Shown here: piece by piece, positions 43,493 to 52,271 of the stretch | Layout: every line of letters starts with the position of its first letter | Numbering within the stretch: position 1 is the stretch's first letter | NCBI RefSeq assembly: GCF_029626155.1 | Contig: NZ_JARUBL010000001.1 | Coordinates: forward strand, 4,258,501-4,322,500 | Length of the DNA stretch: 64,000 nucleotides | DNA from: Solwaraspora sp. WMMD1047 | GTDB lineage: Bacteria; Actinomycetota; Actinomycetes; Mycobacteriales; Micromonosporaceae | Direction: 5' to 3' | The notes under the pieces: generated by a model | What the model saw: only the letters and a program-made list of their open reading frames with translations | Databases searched by the model: none | What the model was told of the DNA's origin: nothing | Program-made: the position numbers and the translations under genes

Positions 43493-46400
43493 CACCGCGA
43501 GCGCATCGGCCGGCACGGGGGGCGCGTCGGCCGACACGTTCGCATCGGGAAGCGCCCGGGGCGGTCGGGCCGGTCGAGCCGCAGCCGGGGTCGGTGTTCC
43601 GGGGACGAGGTCCGGCAACCGCGCGGGCAGGTCCTCGAACCGCAGCGCCTCGCCTCGGGCCTGGGCCGCGTACCGGTCCCGGTCGGGGAGCACCTCGGCC
43701 AGCCGGGCGCGGGCCGCGTCCCGGGCCGGTCGCTCGCGCGGCGGCACCGGGGCGCCGATGGAGACCCTAATCGCGTCGGCCGCCCCGAGCAGCTCGGCCG
43801 CCGCCGCCGGGTCCGCTCCGTCGACGAGCACCGCCGCCAACGCCTCCAGGACGCTGGCCGCCCGCCACCGGTCCCCCACCGCACAGTGGATTTCCAGGCT
43901 GCCGCGAAGCGCGCCGACGGCGGTTCCCGGCGCGCCGTCGCACTGTTCGACCAGGCCGAGGATGTTCAACGCCCAGGCCACGCCCTCGTCGAAGTCGAGC
44001 CGCCGGAACCGGTCCAGCGCGTCGCCGGCCAGCCAACGTGCCCGGGCCGGCTCGTCCCGGTAGAACGCCACCGCCGCCTGGTGGACCCGGGCCGAGGCGA
44101 TCCCCTCCGGGTCGTCGGCGCGGCGGTACCAGGTGGCCGCCCGGTCGAGCAGGTCGTCGGCCCGGTCCAGGTCACCGGTGAGCCAGTGGGTGAAGCCGGC
44201 GAGCTGCGCGGTGAGCGCCGACCCCGCCTCGTCGCCGGCCTCGGCGAAGGCCGTCATCGCCGCGGCGTAGCGGTCGCTGGACCGGTCGTACTCGCCGCGT
44301 TCGCGGGCGATCGAACCGAGCAGCCGCAGCGTCCGGGCCGCACCACGCCGGTCGACCAGTTCCCGGTACGCGGCCAGCGCCCGCTCGCCGTACCCGCTGG
44401 CCACCGGGTAGTCGCAGGCGAAGAAGGCCAACCGGGCCGCGCCGGTCAGGGCGTCGGCCAGTTCGGGTGCCGGCGGGCCGGCGTACCGGCCGATCGCGTC
44501 GCCCAACCAGCGGCGGCCCTCGGCGTACCGGCCCCGCAGATGGCAGTAGCGGGCCAGCGCGGCGGCGAACCGCAGCTCCTCGGAGCCGGGCCGGTGGGCC
44601 GCGAACCAGGCGAGCGCGGTACGCAGGTTGTCGTGTTCGACGGCGAGCCGGTCCAGCAACCGTTCCAGCGACGGGCCGTGCAGGTCCCGGTCCACCTCCC
44701 GGGTCAGCTCGGCGTAGTGGACCGCGTGGTCGCGCCGGGCGGTCGCCTCCTCGGCGGGGTCGTCGGCGAGCCGCTCGGCGGCGTACTGCCGCAGGGTCTC
44801 CAGCAGCCGGTAGCGGGCCCCGGCCGGCCGCCGTTCCATCACCACCAGGGATCTGCCGACCAGCCCGGCCAGGCTCTCCACCGGCGACTCGGCGTCGTCG
44901 GCCCAGACGGCCCGGACCGCCGGCAGGGTGAACCCGCCGACGAAGACGGCGAGCCGGCGGAACCGGGACCTGGCCGCCGGGCCGAGCAGCCCGTAGGACC
45001 AGGCCATGGTGTCGCGCAGTGCCCGGTGCCGGGCCGGCCGGCCGCCGGCACGCAGCAGCTCGGGGTCGCGGATCCGGGCGGCGATCTCCGGCACGGTCAG
45101 CACCCCGGTCCGGGCGGCGGCCAGTTCGATGGCGAGCGGCAGCCCGTCGAGCCCGGCGCAGATCGCCGCCAGCGCGGGCGCGTCGGCGTCGGTCAGGTCC
45201 CGCACCGCCGCCACGGCGGCCCGCTCCAGGAACAGCCGCACGGAGTCGTACCGGGTCAGTTCCGCCAGGGAGCCGGGTTGCCGGTCTCCCCGGCGGCGGT
45301 CCCCGGCCGTGGGTGGGACCGGTAGCGGTCGCACCGGCCACTCCACCTCACCGGGTACGCCGAGCGCCTGCCGGCCGGTGGCCAGCACCCGCAGCCCCGG
45401 GCAGCGCCCGAGCAGCGTCTCGACCAGCGCGGCGCCGGCATCCGCCAGGTGTTCGCAGTTGTCCAGCACCAGTAGCGTCTCCACCGGCCGCAGCCGCCGC
45501 AGGAGCGTGTCGGCCGGGTCGGCCCCGGCCCGGACCGGCACGCCGAGGGTGGTGGCGACGGCGGCCGGCAGCGAATCCGGTTCGGTCACCGGGGTCAGGT
45601 CGACGAACCGGACGCCGTCGGGGTACCGGGTGGCGAGCCGCTCGGCGACGGCGATCGCGATCCGGGTCTTGCCGGCGCCGCCCAGCCCGGTGAGGGTGAC
45701 CAGCCGGCGGTCGGCGAGCAGCCCGGACAGCTCGGCGAGCTCCCGCTGGCGCCCGATAAGCGCGGTGATCGGCACCGGCACCGGCGCGACCGGATCACCC
45801 TCCCCGACCGTCTGGCCCTGCGCCAACGAGGCGAACTCCGGTGGACCGGACTGCGAGCCGAACTCCGCCGAACCGGACCGCCACGAGCCGGACCGCGACG
45901 GACCGAACCCCGACGGACCGAACTCCGACGGACCGAACTCCGACGGACCGAACTCCGACGGGACGGACTGCGGCTGGCCGGCGGCCGGTCGGGTGGTGGG
46001 CGGGGCTGGCGGGGCCAGCGCGGCGGCGAGTCGACCGTGGTCGCCGCGCAGGATCGCCTGCTCCAGGCCGCGCAGCGTCCGACCCGGCTCCACGCCGAGC
46101 TCCGACACCAGCGCGGCCCGCGCCCGCCGGTAGGCGTCCAGCGCGTCGCCCTGCCGGCCGCACCGGTACTGGGCGATCATCAACAGCTCCCACGGCCGCT
46201 CCCGCAGCGGGTGCCGGGCGGTCATGGCCGCCAGGTCCGCGACCACCGAGCCGTGCCGGCCCCGGCCCAGTTCGGCGGTGTAGTACTCCTCCGCCACCTG
46301 CAGCCGGGCCGCCTCCAGCCGGGTCGCCTCGGCGCGCACCCACTCGCCGACCGGGCAGTCCGAAAGCGGGTCGCCCCGCCACAGCCGCAGCGCCTCGCCG

Positions 46401-46885
46401 AGCAGGGCGGCGGCCTGGTCGGCGGAGCCGGCCGCCAGCGCCGCCCGGCCGCGCCGGCTCAGCTCCTCGAACCGGTACGCGTCGACGTGCCCGGCGTCGG
46501 TGCGCAGCGCGTACCCGGGTGCCCGGGTGCCGATCAGCTCGCGCCGGCCCACCGCGCCGAGCGCCCGGCGCAGGTAGGCGACGTGGGCGTGCAGGGTCTT
46601 CACGGCGGTGGCCGGAGGGTGGTCGCCCCAGAGGCCGTCGATCAGGGCCGGTACCGCGACGATCGCCGGGGTGCGCAGCGCGAGCAGCCCGAACAGGGCC
46701 CGCTGGCGGGGGCCGCCGAGCGGGACCGGCCGCACACCCGATGCGCACCGGATCAGCAGCTCGACCGGACCGAGCACCCGGACGTCCACCGTGCTGGCGG
46801 CGACCGCATCCGCCTGGACCGCCGTGGTCGTGCCCGACTGCGCCAACTCTCGTGCCACCTCCCGCGGGTACGGGAAGCAGAGCAC
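43475..46885 (-). CDS. SARP regulator with NB-ARC ATPase and TPR repeats (AfsR-like)
   Basis: An 1136-residue protein. Residues about 33-125 form the OmpR-type DNA-binding domain (VDVRVLGPVELL, GPRQRALFGLLALRTPAIVAVPALIDGLWGD), 130-285 the BTAD domain (VDAYRFEELSRRGRAAL, HPLRERPWELLMIAQYRCGRQGDALDAYRRARAALVSELG), then a linker with repeated GPSEF, an NB-ARC ATPase (Walker A LTGLGGAGKTRIAIAV near 400; LLVLDNCEHLADAGAALVE) and C-terminal TPR-like repeats. The start is uncertain: GTG 46885 is the longest; a GTG just before VRVLGP (near 46789) is possible. It lies 46 bp after the RTX-like gene on the same strand, so the two are probably cotranscribed. Likely targets are the CGGTTGT arrays at 47863 and 49248. 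Confidence 0.88.
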   Translation of the reverse strand: MLCFPYPREVARELAQSGTTTAVQADAVAASTVDVRVLGPVELLIRCASGVRPVPLGGPRQRALFGLLALRTPAIVAVPALIDGLWGDHPPATAVKTLHAHVAYLRRALGAVGRRELIGTRAPGYALRTDAGHVDAYRFEELSRRGRAALAAGSADQAAALLGEALRLWRGDPLSDCPVGEWVRAEATRLEAARLQVAEEYYTAELGRGRHGSVVADLAAMTARHPLRERPWELLMIAQYRCGRQGDALDAYRRARAALVSELGVEPGRTLRGLEQAILRGDHGRLAAALAPPAPPTTRPAAGQPQSVPSEFGPSEFGPSEFGPSGFGPSRSGSWRSGSAEFGSQSGPPEFASLAQGQTVGEGDPVAPVPVPITALIGRQRELAELSGLLADRRLVTLTGLGGAGKTRIAIAVAERLATRYPDGVRFVDLTPVTEPDSLPAAVATTLGVPVRAGADPADTLLRRLRPVETLLVLDNCEHLADAGAALVETLLGRCPGLRVLATGRQALGVPGEVEWPVRPLPVPPTAGDRRRGDRQPGSLAELTRYDSVRLFLERAAVAAVRDLTDADAPALAAICAGLDGLPLAIELAAARTGVLTVPEIAARIRDPELLRAGGRPARHRALRDTMAWSYGLLGPAARSRFRRLAVFVGGFTLPAVRAVWADDAESPVESLAGLVGRSLVVMERRPAGARYRLLETLRQYAAERLADDPAEEATARRDHAVHYAELTREVDRDLHGPSLERLLDRLAVEHDNLRTALAWFAAHRPGSEELRFAAALARYCHLRGRYAEGRRWLGDAIGRYAGPPAPELADALTGAARLAFFACDYPVASGYGERALAAYRELVDRRGAARTLRLLGSIARERGEYDRSSDRYAAAMTAFAEAGDEAGSALTAQLAGFTHWLTGDLDRADDLLDRAATWYRRADDPEGIASARVHQAAVAFYRDEPARARWLAGDALDRFRRLDFDEGVAWALNILGLVEQCDGAPGTAVGALRGSLEIHCAVGDRWRAASVLEALAAVLVDGADPAAAAELLGAADAIRVSIGAPVPPRERPARDAARARLAEVLPDRDRYAAQARGEALRFEDLPARLPDLVPGTPTPAAARPARPPRALPDANVSADAPPVPADALAVPAGSG
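45899..45962 (-). repeat. 15-bp tandem repeats in the SARP/NB-ARC linker
   Basis: Three exact and one or two degenerate copies of a 15-bp unit (GGACCGAACTCCGAC on the plus strand) encode consecutive GPSEF pentapeptides between the BTAD and ATPase domains. Copy-number change would keep the frame and alter linker length. Confidence 0.8.
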
Positions 46886-46931
46886 GGACTGTCGACGGCC
46901 GGCAAGGCAGCCGTCGACAGTCCGACGAAGC

Positions 46932-47801
46932 CTAGGTGGCGGCGTCGCCGCCCTCGCAGCCGGTGACCCGGCCGCCGTCCGTGCCCACCAGGCAGAGGTC
47001 GCGGTCCTTGCCGCCGATCAGGGTGTCGTAGCCGGCTTCGCCGGAGAGCCGGTCGGCGCCGGCCAGACCGTGGATCTCGTCGTCACCCGCCCCGCCGACC
47101 AACCGGTTCGGGCCGGCGTTGCCGACCAGCAGGTCGTCCCCGGCACCGCCGATCACGTTCTCCACGGTGCTGTCGATGGTGTCCCCCTCGCCGGCCTCAC
47201 CGTCGTCGCCGACGACGCCGTCCGGGTCGGCGCGCACCGGCCGGCGGCGGTCGGCGTAGCTGACCGTGTCGGTGCCGGCCCAGTCCAGCAGCACGTCCGA
47301 GCCGGGACCGCCGTCGAGCAGGTCGTCGCTCCAGCCACCGGTCAGCTTGTCGTTCCCGGACCCACCGAACAGCGCCATCGGCACTGTGTTGAGGGTCGGC
47401 GTCTTGGGTGGGACGGCCGCCGCTGCCCGGTGCCCGGCCGCGGTCGGTGCCGGCTTCTCGCGTACGCCGAGCGTGTCGTCGCCGTCCAGGGTGGTGGCCT
47501 GGACGGTGGTCACTCCGACGCAGCTCACCTCGTGTGCGGAGGTTGCCTGCGCGCAGCCGGGGCCGGGCACGACCGGTGCCGCGTGGTCCCGAACGTGCCA
47601 GCGCAGGGTCACGACGTGGAAGAAGAACTCGACCTGGTTGTCGACCCCCGGCCCGGCCGTGAAGAGCAGCTCGCCGTCGACCACCTCGGCGGTTCCCGGC
47701 GCCGCCGCCGCGTACGCCGGGGCCGCCGCGAGGCCCTGTCCTCCGGCGGCCGCCAACGCGGCGGCGACCCCGACGGCGATCCGGCGCAGACCTGAAGGCA
47801 T
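46932..47801 (-). CDS. Secreted RTX-type calcium-binding repeat protein
   Basis: A 289-residue exported protein with signal peptide (MPSGLRRIAVGVAAALAAAGGQGLAAAPAYA). The C-terminal half carries RTX nonapeptide repeats (GGSGNDKLTGG, GGPGSDVLLD, GGAGDDLLVGNAGPNRLVGGAGDDEIHGLAGADRLSGEAG), which fold into a calcium-bound beta roll outside the cell. The N-terminal half is a strand-rich region with two cysteines. ATG 47801 has GGAGGGGGA. There is no catalytic motif, so a structural or adhesive role is likely. It carries a CGGTTGT SARP-like box upstream and precedes the SARP gene by 46 bp. Confidence 0.85.
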   Translation of the reverse strand: MPSGLRRIAVGVAAALAAAGGQGLAAAPAYAAAAPGTAEVVDGELLFTAGPGVDNQVEFFFHVVTLRWHVRDHAAPVVPGPGCAQATSAHEVSCVGVTTVQATTLDGDDTLGVREKPAPTAAGHRAAAAVPPKTPTLNTVPMALFGGSGNDKLTGGWSDDLLDGGPGSDVLLDWAGTDTVSYADRRRPVRADPDGVVGDDGEAGEGDTIDSTVENVIGGAGDDLLVGNAGPNRLVGGAGDDEIHGLAGADRLSGEAGYDTLIGGKDRDLCLVGTDGGRVTGCEGGDAAT

Positions 47802-47862
47802 GACTCCCCCTCCTCGGTGAGGCGGGTGCCCGCGCACCCGTGGCCCTCAGTTGACCGGCCGC

Positions 47863-47884
47863 CGGTTGTGGTTCGGTTGTGGGG
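47863..47884 (-). promoter_or_regulatory. Putative SARP box before the RTX gene
   Basis: On the minus strand two ACAACCG heptamers (plus-strand CGGTTGT at 47863-47869 and 47874-47880) repeat with exact 11-bp spacing, 62-83 bp upstream of the RTX start. The same heptamer forms the larger array at 49248-49302. Confidence 0.6.
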
Positions 47885-47910
47885 GCACCCCGGCGTTCCG
47901 GGGTGCCCCC
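47881..47910 (-). terminator. Strong hairpin after the secreted protease gene
   Basis: GGGGGCACCCCGG (47881-47893), loop CGTT, CCGGGGTGCCCCC (47898-47910): a perfect 13-bp stem, 14 bp after the protease stop. It separates the protease from the RTX-SARP unit on the same strand and touches the SARP-like box of the latter. Confidence 0.75.
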
Positions 47911-47923
47911 GGGTGGACCCGGC

Positions 47924-49201
47924 TCAGGGGGCGTGCAGGACGTTCACGTTCAATGTGGTCTCGGCGGCGCGGATGCCCTGGTAGAGGCTGTCGCATTCGC
48001 TGTAGCCGGCGACCTGGAGGCCGTAGGCGACGTGCTTGGCGTACATGGGGGCGCCGCTGTCGCCCTTGACGCCGCAGAACGAGCCCCGGCCGAGCTTCTT
48101 GACCGTCACCCCGCCGTAGGTGGCGGTGACGTTCAACTGGGTGACGTAGCCGCAGTCGCTGCGCCCGTAGTAGGCGCCGGTGGTGCAGATCCGCATGCCG
48201 AGCACGCTCGTCTTGTCGGACCTGATGGGGTAGGTCGAGTTGGCGGTGGTGTCCGGCCCGTTGGTGACGAGCACCCAGGGCTGCGGGTTCCAGCCGGGCA
48301 CGTTGTTGATCCGCAGGATCGCCATGTCCCCGCCGCTGTGCCACCACCAGGTCCAGACCGGCCCGATCACGTGCTCGCTGTTGTCGGTGAACCGGGTCGA
48401 CCAGTTGGTGTAGTTCTGGTAGGCGCAGTGTCCGGCGGTGAACTGGTACAGCTTGGCGTCCACCTTGCTCCTGGCGATGAACGCCCCGGTGCAGCCGGCG
48501 TTCGGGTGGGTGATCCGGATGCCGCCGCGCAGCGGCGGGTCGCAGTACGGGTAGGCGCACGCCCGCGGGGTGGCGTCGCCGATTGAGTCGGCGAGGACGA
48601 GCATCCCGGCCAGCCGCTTGCGGGCGTCGGCGACCAGCGCCCGCTGCCCCTCGGTGAGCCGCGACGGCGGCGGCACCTGCAGCTCGACGGCGTTCAGGTC
48701 GGTGCGGACGCCGGCGGTCAGGGTGGCCGGGGCGTCGGCGTTCACCTTCTCCAGTCCGTCGGCGAGCCAGTCGTTCGCCTCGTCGAGCCGGGCCAGCGGG
48801 TGGCGGACGGTGCCGACGTCGTACCCCTGCACGAGGCCGACGGACTCGGCGGTCCGCTCGACGATCTCGGCGATCTCCCTGGTCACCTCGCCGGCCACGC
48901 CGACCCGGACCCGGTCGCCGCGGTCGGTGGCGATCCACACCCCGCCGAACCGGTCGGTGAGCTTGCCTGCCAGCCGTTCGGCGAGGTCGGGGGCGAGTTG
49001 CTGCCAGCCGAGCCGGCGCTCGGCCTCGGCGGGGGTGATACCGCGTTCCTTGGCGAACGCCAGGGTCTCGCCGTCGTAGTCGTCCGCCGCGACCGCCGCC
49101 GGCCCGGTGGGGGTCGCCAGCGCGGCCGGCGCCACGGCCGGAGTGAGCAGCAGTACGGCCACCGCCGCCAGCGCGGTGGCGGAAATCGTTCGTCGACGCA
49201 T
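47924..49201 (-). CDS. Secreted S1-family serine protease with pro-region
   Basis: A 425-residue chymotrypsin-fold protease. Signal peptide (MRRRTISATALAAVAVLLLTPAVAPAALA), then a pro-region of about 180 residues with helices like the alpha-lytic/streptogrisin pro-domains (FAKERGITPAEAERRLGWQ, HPLARLDEANDWLADGL). The mature domain shows the triad His258 in FTAGHCA, Asp292 in GGDMAILRI and Ser382 in GVKGDSGAP, and several cysteine pairs. It would digest extracellular protein; the pro-region folds and inhibits it. Its promoter contains five 11-bp units of the putative SARP box with a -10-like TAGAAC after them. Confidence 0.92.
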   Translation of the reverse strand: MRRRTISATALAAVAVLLLTPAVAPAALATPTGPAAVAADDYDGETLAFAKERGITPAEAERRLGWQQLAPDLAERLAGKLTDRFGGVWIATDRGDRVRVGVAGEVTREIAEIVERTAESVGLVQGYDVGTVRHPLARLDEANDWLADGLEKVNADAPATLTAGVRTDLNAVELQVPPPSRLTEGQRALVADARKRLAGMLVLADSIGDATPRACAYPYCDPPLRGGIRITHPNAGCTGAFIARSKVDAKLYQFTAGHCAYQNYTNWSTRFTDNSEHVIGPVWTWWWHSGGDMAILRINNVPGWNPQPWVLVTNGPDTTANSTYPIRSDKTSVLGMRICTTGAYYGRSDCGYVTQLNVTATYGGVTVKKLGRGSFCGVKGDSGAPMYAKHVAYGLQVAGYSECDSLYQGIRAAETTLNVNVLHAP

Positions 49202-49237
49202 CTCGGTCCTCCATCGGTCGGGACGGGTGTCCCACCG

Positions 49238-49302
49238 GTTCTAGGCGGCACCGGTTGCGGCCCGACTGTGCTCCGGTTGTGCTCCGGTTGTGGCCCGGTT
49301 GT
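49238..49302 (-). promoter_or_regulatory. Five-unit 11-bp SARP-like array and -10 box of the protease promoter
   Basis: On the minus strand, in order: ACAACCGGGCC, ACAACCGGAGC, ACAACCGGAGC, ACAGTCGGGCC and GCAACCGGTGC (plus strand 49302 back to 49248), five contiguous 11-bp units. Four bases later comes TAGAAC (49238-49243), a likely -10 box. SARP proteins bind heptamers repeated every 11 bp that end about 8 bp before the -10, which fits well here. Confidence 0.75.
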
Positions 49303-49414
49303 CCGGCGCGGTCCGGCCGGGAACGAAACACTTCGGCAACAGTCGATGCGTCGAGCGGCAACGCGCCGATTACAGAATCGGGGCCTCATGATCGTTCGAT
49401 CCGGGGAGGCATCC

Positions 49415-51019
49415 GTGCCCGAGGCTCTTCCGGCGGTCAGCCGGCGGCGGTTCCTGCAGTCGGTCGGCATCTCAGGTGGTGCCGGCGCGCTCTTCGCCAC
49501 CATGGGGGCGCTCGGCCTGGCGCCGGCCGCCGGGGCGGCGGCGCCGCCGTTCCGCGCCCCGCAGCGCTCCGACTTCAGCCTGACCGGCCGATCGGCGAAG
49601 CGGGTGGTGATCCTCGGCGGCGGGGTGGCGGGGCTGGCCACCGCGTACGAGTTGGGCAAGGCCGGCTACGACTGCACGGTGCTGGAGGCGCGGGCGGTCG
49701 CCGGCGGGCGGAACCTGACGGTGCGCGGCGGCACGGTCGAGACCGATCTGGACGGCCACACCCAGCGGGCCGACTTCTCCGACGGGACCTATTTCAACGC
49801 CGGTCCGGCGCGGATCGCGCAGTGGATGGTCACCCTGGACTACTGCCGCGAGCTGGGTGTGCCGATCGAGGTGTTCACCAACGCGAACGCGAACGCGCTG
49901 ATCTACAACGAGGCGGCCGGGATGACGCCGGGTTCCCCGGTGCGCTACCGCACCGCCAAGGCGGACGTCTACGGGTACGTGTCGGAGCTGCTGGCGAAGG
50001 CGACCGACCAGGGTGCGCTGGACGCGGCGCTGACCGCCGACGACAAGGCCCGGCTGCTGTCGTTCCTGCAGAGCTTCGGTGCGATCGGCGGGCGGACCGC
50101 CGGGTGGGCGTACACCGGCACCAGCCGGCGCGGCTACGCCAGCGACCCGGGCGCCGGCAACGACGCCGGCACCCCGCTCGGGGCGCCGCCGCCGCTGGCC
50201 GACGTCTTCGCCAGCAACGTCGGTCGCTACTTCAGCTTCGAGCTCGGGTACGACCAGGCGATGCTGATGTTCCAGCCGGTCGGCGGGATGGACCGCATTC
50301 CGCAGGCGCTGAAGCGGGCGATCGGCGGCGGTCGGGTCAAGCTGGGCGCCGAGGTGACCGCCGTGACGAACCTGGCCGCCGGGGTGGCCGTCACCTACCG
50401 GCACAACGGCCGGCTCAAGCAGATCGAGGCGGACTTCTGCGTGGCGACGCTGCCGCCGTACCTGCTGGCCCGGATCCCGCACAACCTGGGCGCCGGGGTG
50501 CAGTCGGCGCTGGGCAGCTTCCCGGCGTCGGCCGCCGGCAAGATCGGCCTGGAGTACCGGAGCCGGTGGTGGGAGCGGGACCTGCGGATCTACGGCGGGA
50601 TCACGGAGACCGACCTGGACCTGGCGCACGTCTGGTACCCGTCGCACGACTTCCACGCCGAGCGCGGCCTGATCGTCGGCTACTACAACACCGGCGCCTC
50701 GGCGCGGGCGTACGCGGCGCTGGCCCCGGCGGAGCGGGAGGCGCGGGCGGTGATGCAGGGCGTGAAGATCCACGGCGACAAGTACCGCACCGAGTTGGCG
50801 TCGTCGTTCTCGATCGCCTGGCAGCGCACCCCCTATGTGGAGGGCGCCTGGGTCTCCGCCCCGTACGGCACCCCGGGCTACGACCTGCTGCTGGAGCCGG
50901 CCGGCAACGTCTACTTCGCCGGCGACTGGCTGAGCCACTCGGTGGCCTGGCAGCACGGCGCCTTCGTCTCCGCCCGCACCGCGGTCACCGCCCTCCACGA
51001 ACGCGTGATGGCCACCTGA
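49415..51019 (+). CDS. Secreted flavin amine oxidase (L-amino-acid/monoamine oxidase family), Tat signal
   Basis: A 534-residue FAD enzyme. The N-terminus has a twin-arginine signal (SRRRFLQSVGISGGAGALFATMG), so it is exported folded with its cofactor. FAD binding: KRVVILGGGVAGLATAYELGKAGYDCTVLEARAVAGGRN (GxGxxG and the Glu that binds ribose, then GGR). The C-terminal motif GNVYFAGDWLSHSVAWQHGAFVSARTAV closes the FAD site. I choose GTG 49415, which follows GGGGAGG by 5 bp, over ATG 49388. It would oxidise amines or amino acids outside the cell with release of ammonia and peroxide. A mutated copy of its 3' end lies at 53895-54117. Confidence 0.88.
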   Translation: MPEALPAVSRRRFLQSVGISGGAGALFATMGALGLAPAAGAAAPPFRAPQRSDFSLTGRSAKRVVILGGGVAGLATAYELGKAGYDCTVLEARAVAGGRNLTVRGGTVETDLDGHTQRADFSDGTYFNAGPARIAQWMVTLDYCRELGVPIEVFTNANANALIYNEAAGMTPGSPVRYRTAKADVYGYVSELLAKATDQGALDAALTADDKARLLSFLQSFGAIGGRTAGWAYTGTSRRGYASDPGAGNDAGTPLGAPPPLADVFASNVGRYFSFELGYDQAMLMFQPVGGMDRIPQALKRAIGGGRVKLGAEVTAVTNLAAGVAVTYRHNGRLKQIEADFCVATLPPYLLARIPHNLGAGVQSALGSFPASAAGKIGLEYRSRWWERDLRIYGGITETDLDLAHVWYPSHDFHAERGLIVGYYNTGASARAYAALAPAEREARAVMQGVKIHGDKYRTELASSFSIAWQRTPYVEGAWVSAPYGTPGYDLLLEPAGNVYFAGDWLSHSVAWQHGAFVSARTAVTALHERVMAT

Positions 51020-51021
51020 CG

Positions 51022-51036
51022 GATCACACCGTGATC
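51022..51036 (+). terminator. Small hairpin after the amine oxidase gene
   Basis: GATCAC-ACC-GTGATC, a perfect 6-bp stem three bases after the stop codon, without a U-tract. A weak terminator candidate. Confidence 0.35.
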
Positions 51037-51281
51037 AACAGATGAGAAGTCCCGCCCCGACCCCATTTCCCCGGCACTTTTCATCATCCGATCTGACCGT
51101 CTCCGCGCCCCCCTGCTACCCGACTCCCGGCGCCTGGCTGCGCTGATTGCTGCTTACCGGTCAGGCACTTCATCGCCGACGACACCAACCTGCCGGACGA
51201 CGTGGTGGAGGACCGGCAGCAACTCGCCGGCTTCGCCGCAGGAGCTCGAAATCCATCTCCCCCACCACGGACAATGGAGAC

Positions 51282-52010
51282 ATGGACACCGTCGCTGAGC
51301 TGACCCTCATCCGACACGGGGAGAGCCTGGCGAACGTCGCCTTCGCCGAGGCACGCGCGCGAGGGCTGAGCGATCATGGTCTGACCGGGCGGGATGCCGA
51401 CATCGAGCTGTCGTCGCTGGGATGGAAGCAGGCCGCCCGACTCGGTCACTGGCTCGCCGCGCTGCCGGATCACCGCCGGCCCGAGGTCGTCGTCTGCTCC
51501 CCGTACGTCCGCGCTCGACAGACCTGGTTACGCGCGGCGGAAACCGCGGCGCAGTCGGGTGTCGACCACCCAACCGCCGCCGTCGATCACCGCCTCTGCG
51601 ACCGGCTCATGGGCGACTTGGAGCTACTGACCCCTGCCATGATCGCTCAACGGTTTCCCGCGGAGTCAGCCCTGCTCTCGGCCGAAGGCGAGTTCTCCTA
51701 CCGGCCTCCCGGTGGCGAGTCGTTCGGCGACATCGCGGGACGGCTGGCGGCCGTGCTGACGGACCTGAACGCCCAGCACGCGGGCCGGCGCGTCCTGCTG
51801 GTGGCCCACGACGCCGTGATCGTGGTGATGCGCCACCTCATCGAAGGCCTGAGTTTCGACGAGATCGCCGTCATCGTCGCGGCGGCTCCGGTGGCGAACA
51901 CATCGATCACCCGGTACGACGGCACCGATGGCGGTCTCACGCTGATGGAGTTCGCCGTGACCCCACATTTCGCGTCAGGAGAGGTCGAGCATGCCTTCGT
52001 CGGCAGGTGA
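51282..52010 (+). CDS. Histidine phosphatase (phosphoglycerate-mutase-like)
   Basis: A 242-residue phosphatase. The RHG motif is LTLIRHGESLANV with the nucleophilic His12, and later LLVAHDAVIVVMRHLIEGLS gives the second catalytic histidine. VVVCSPYVRARQTWLRAAETA provides the conserved arginine. Substrates in this superfamily range from sugar phosphates to nucleotides and proteins. ATG 51282 follows a GGAG. It stands at the left end of the cassette bounded by the duplicated amine-oxidase end and is the only intact medium-sized gene in it. Confidence 0.92.
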   Translation: MDTVAELTLIRHGESLANVAFAEARARGLSDHGLTGRDADIELSSLGWKQAARLGHWLAALPDHRRPEVVVCSPYVRARQTWLRAAETAAQSGVDHPTAAVDHRLCDRLMGDLELLTPAMIAQRFPAESALLSAEGEFSYRPPGGESFGDIAGRLAAVLTDLNAQHAGRRVLLVAHDAVIVVMRHLIEGLSFDEIAVIVAAAPVANTSITRYDGTDGGLTLMEFAVTPHFASGEVEHAFVGR

Positions 52011-52074
52011 CGAGTCTGGGCTGGGAGCCTCAACCCGTCGCCGATGACTCCGGAGCAGGTCCACGATCACCAAG

Positions 52075-52271
52075 TCACCCGCGATTTGATCCCTTGACGG
52101 ACTCGACGAAGGATCGCCACGACGCCGACCCGAAGGTCAGCGCCCCCCGTCACGGTCCTTCGTATCACGAACGAGCACCCTGCCGGTGAGATTGTCGGCC
52201 ACCTCCACGCAAGCACCACCGTTCGCATTGCTCCGGCCAGACTTGCGCCAGTGCGGGTCATCGCTGCTCAT
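52075..52271 (-). pseudogene. DUF397 protein, frameshifted in a G run
   Basis: Starts at ATG 52271 and reads SSDDPHWRKSGRSNANGGACVEVADNLTGRVLVRDTKDRDGG, the typical start of DUF397 proteins. A run of six C (plus strand 52143-52148) then moves the frame into a stop. One more G in the coding strand would give ALTFGSASWRSFVESVKG, the expected end, at 65 residues. DUF397 genes usually follow an XRE regulator such as the one here (14-bp overlap) and act with it in Streptomyces-type bacteria. Both genes are broken. Confidence 0.82.
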
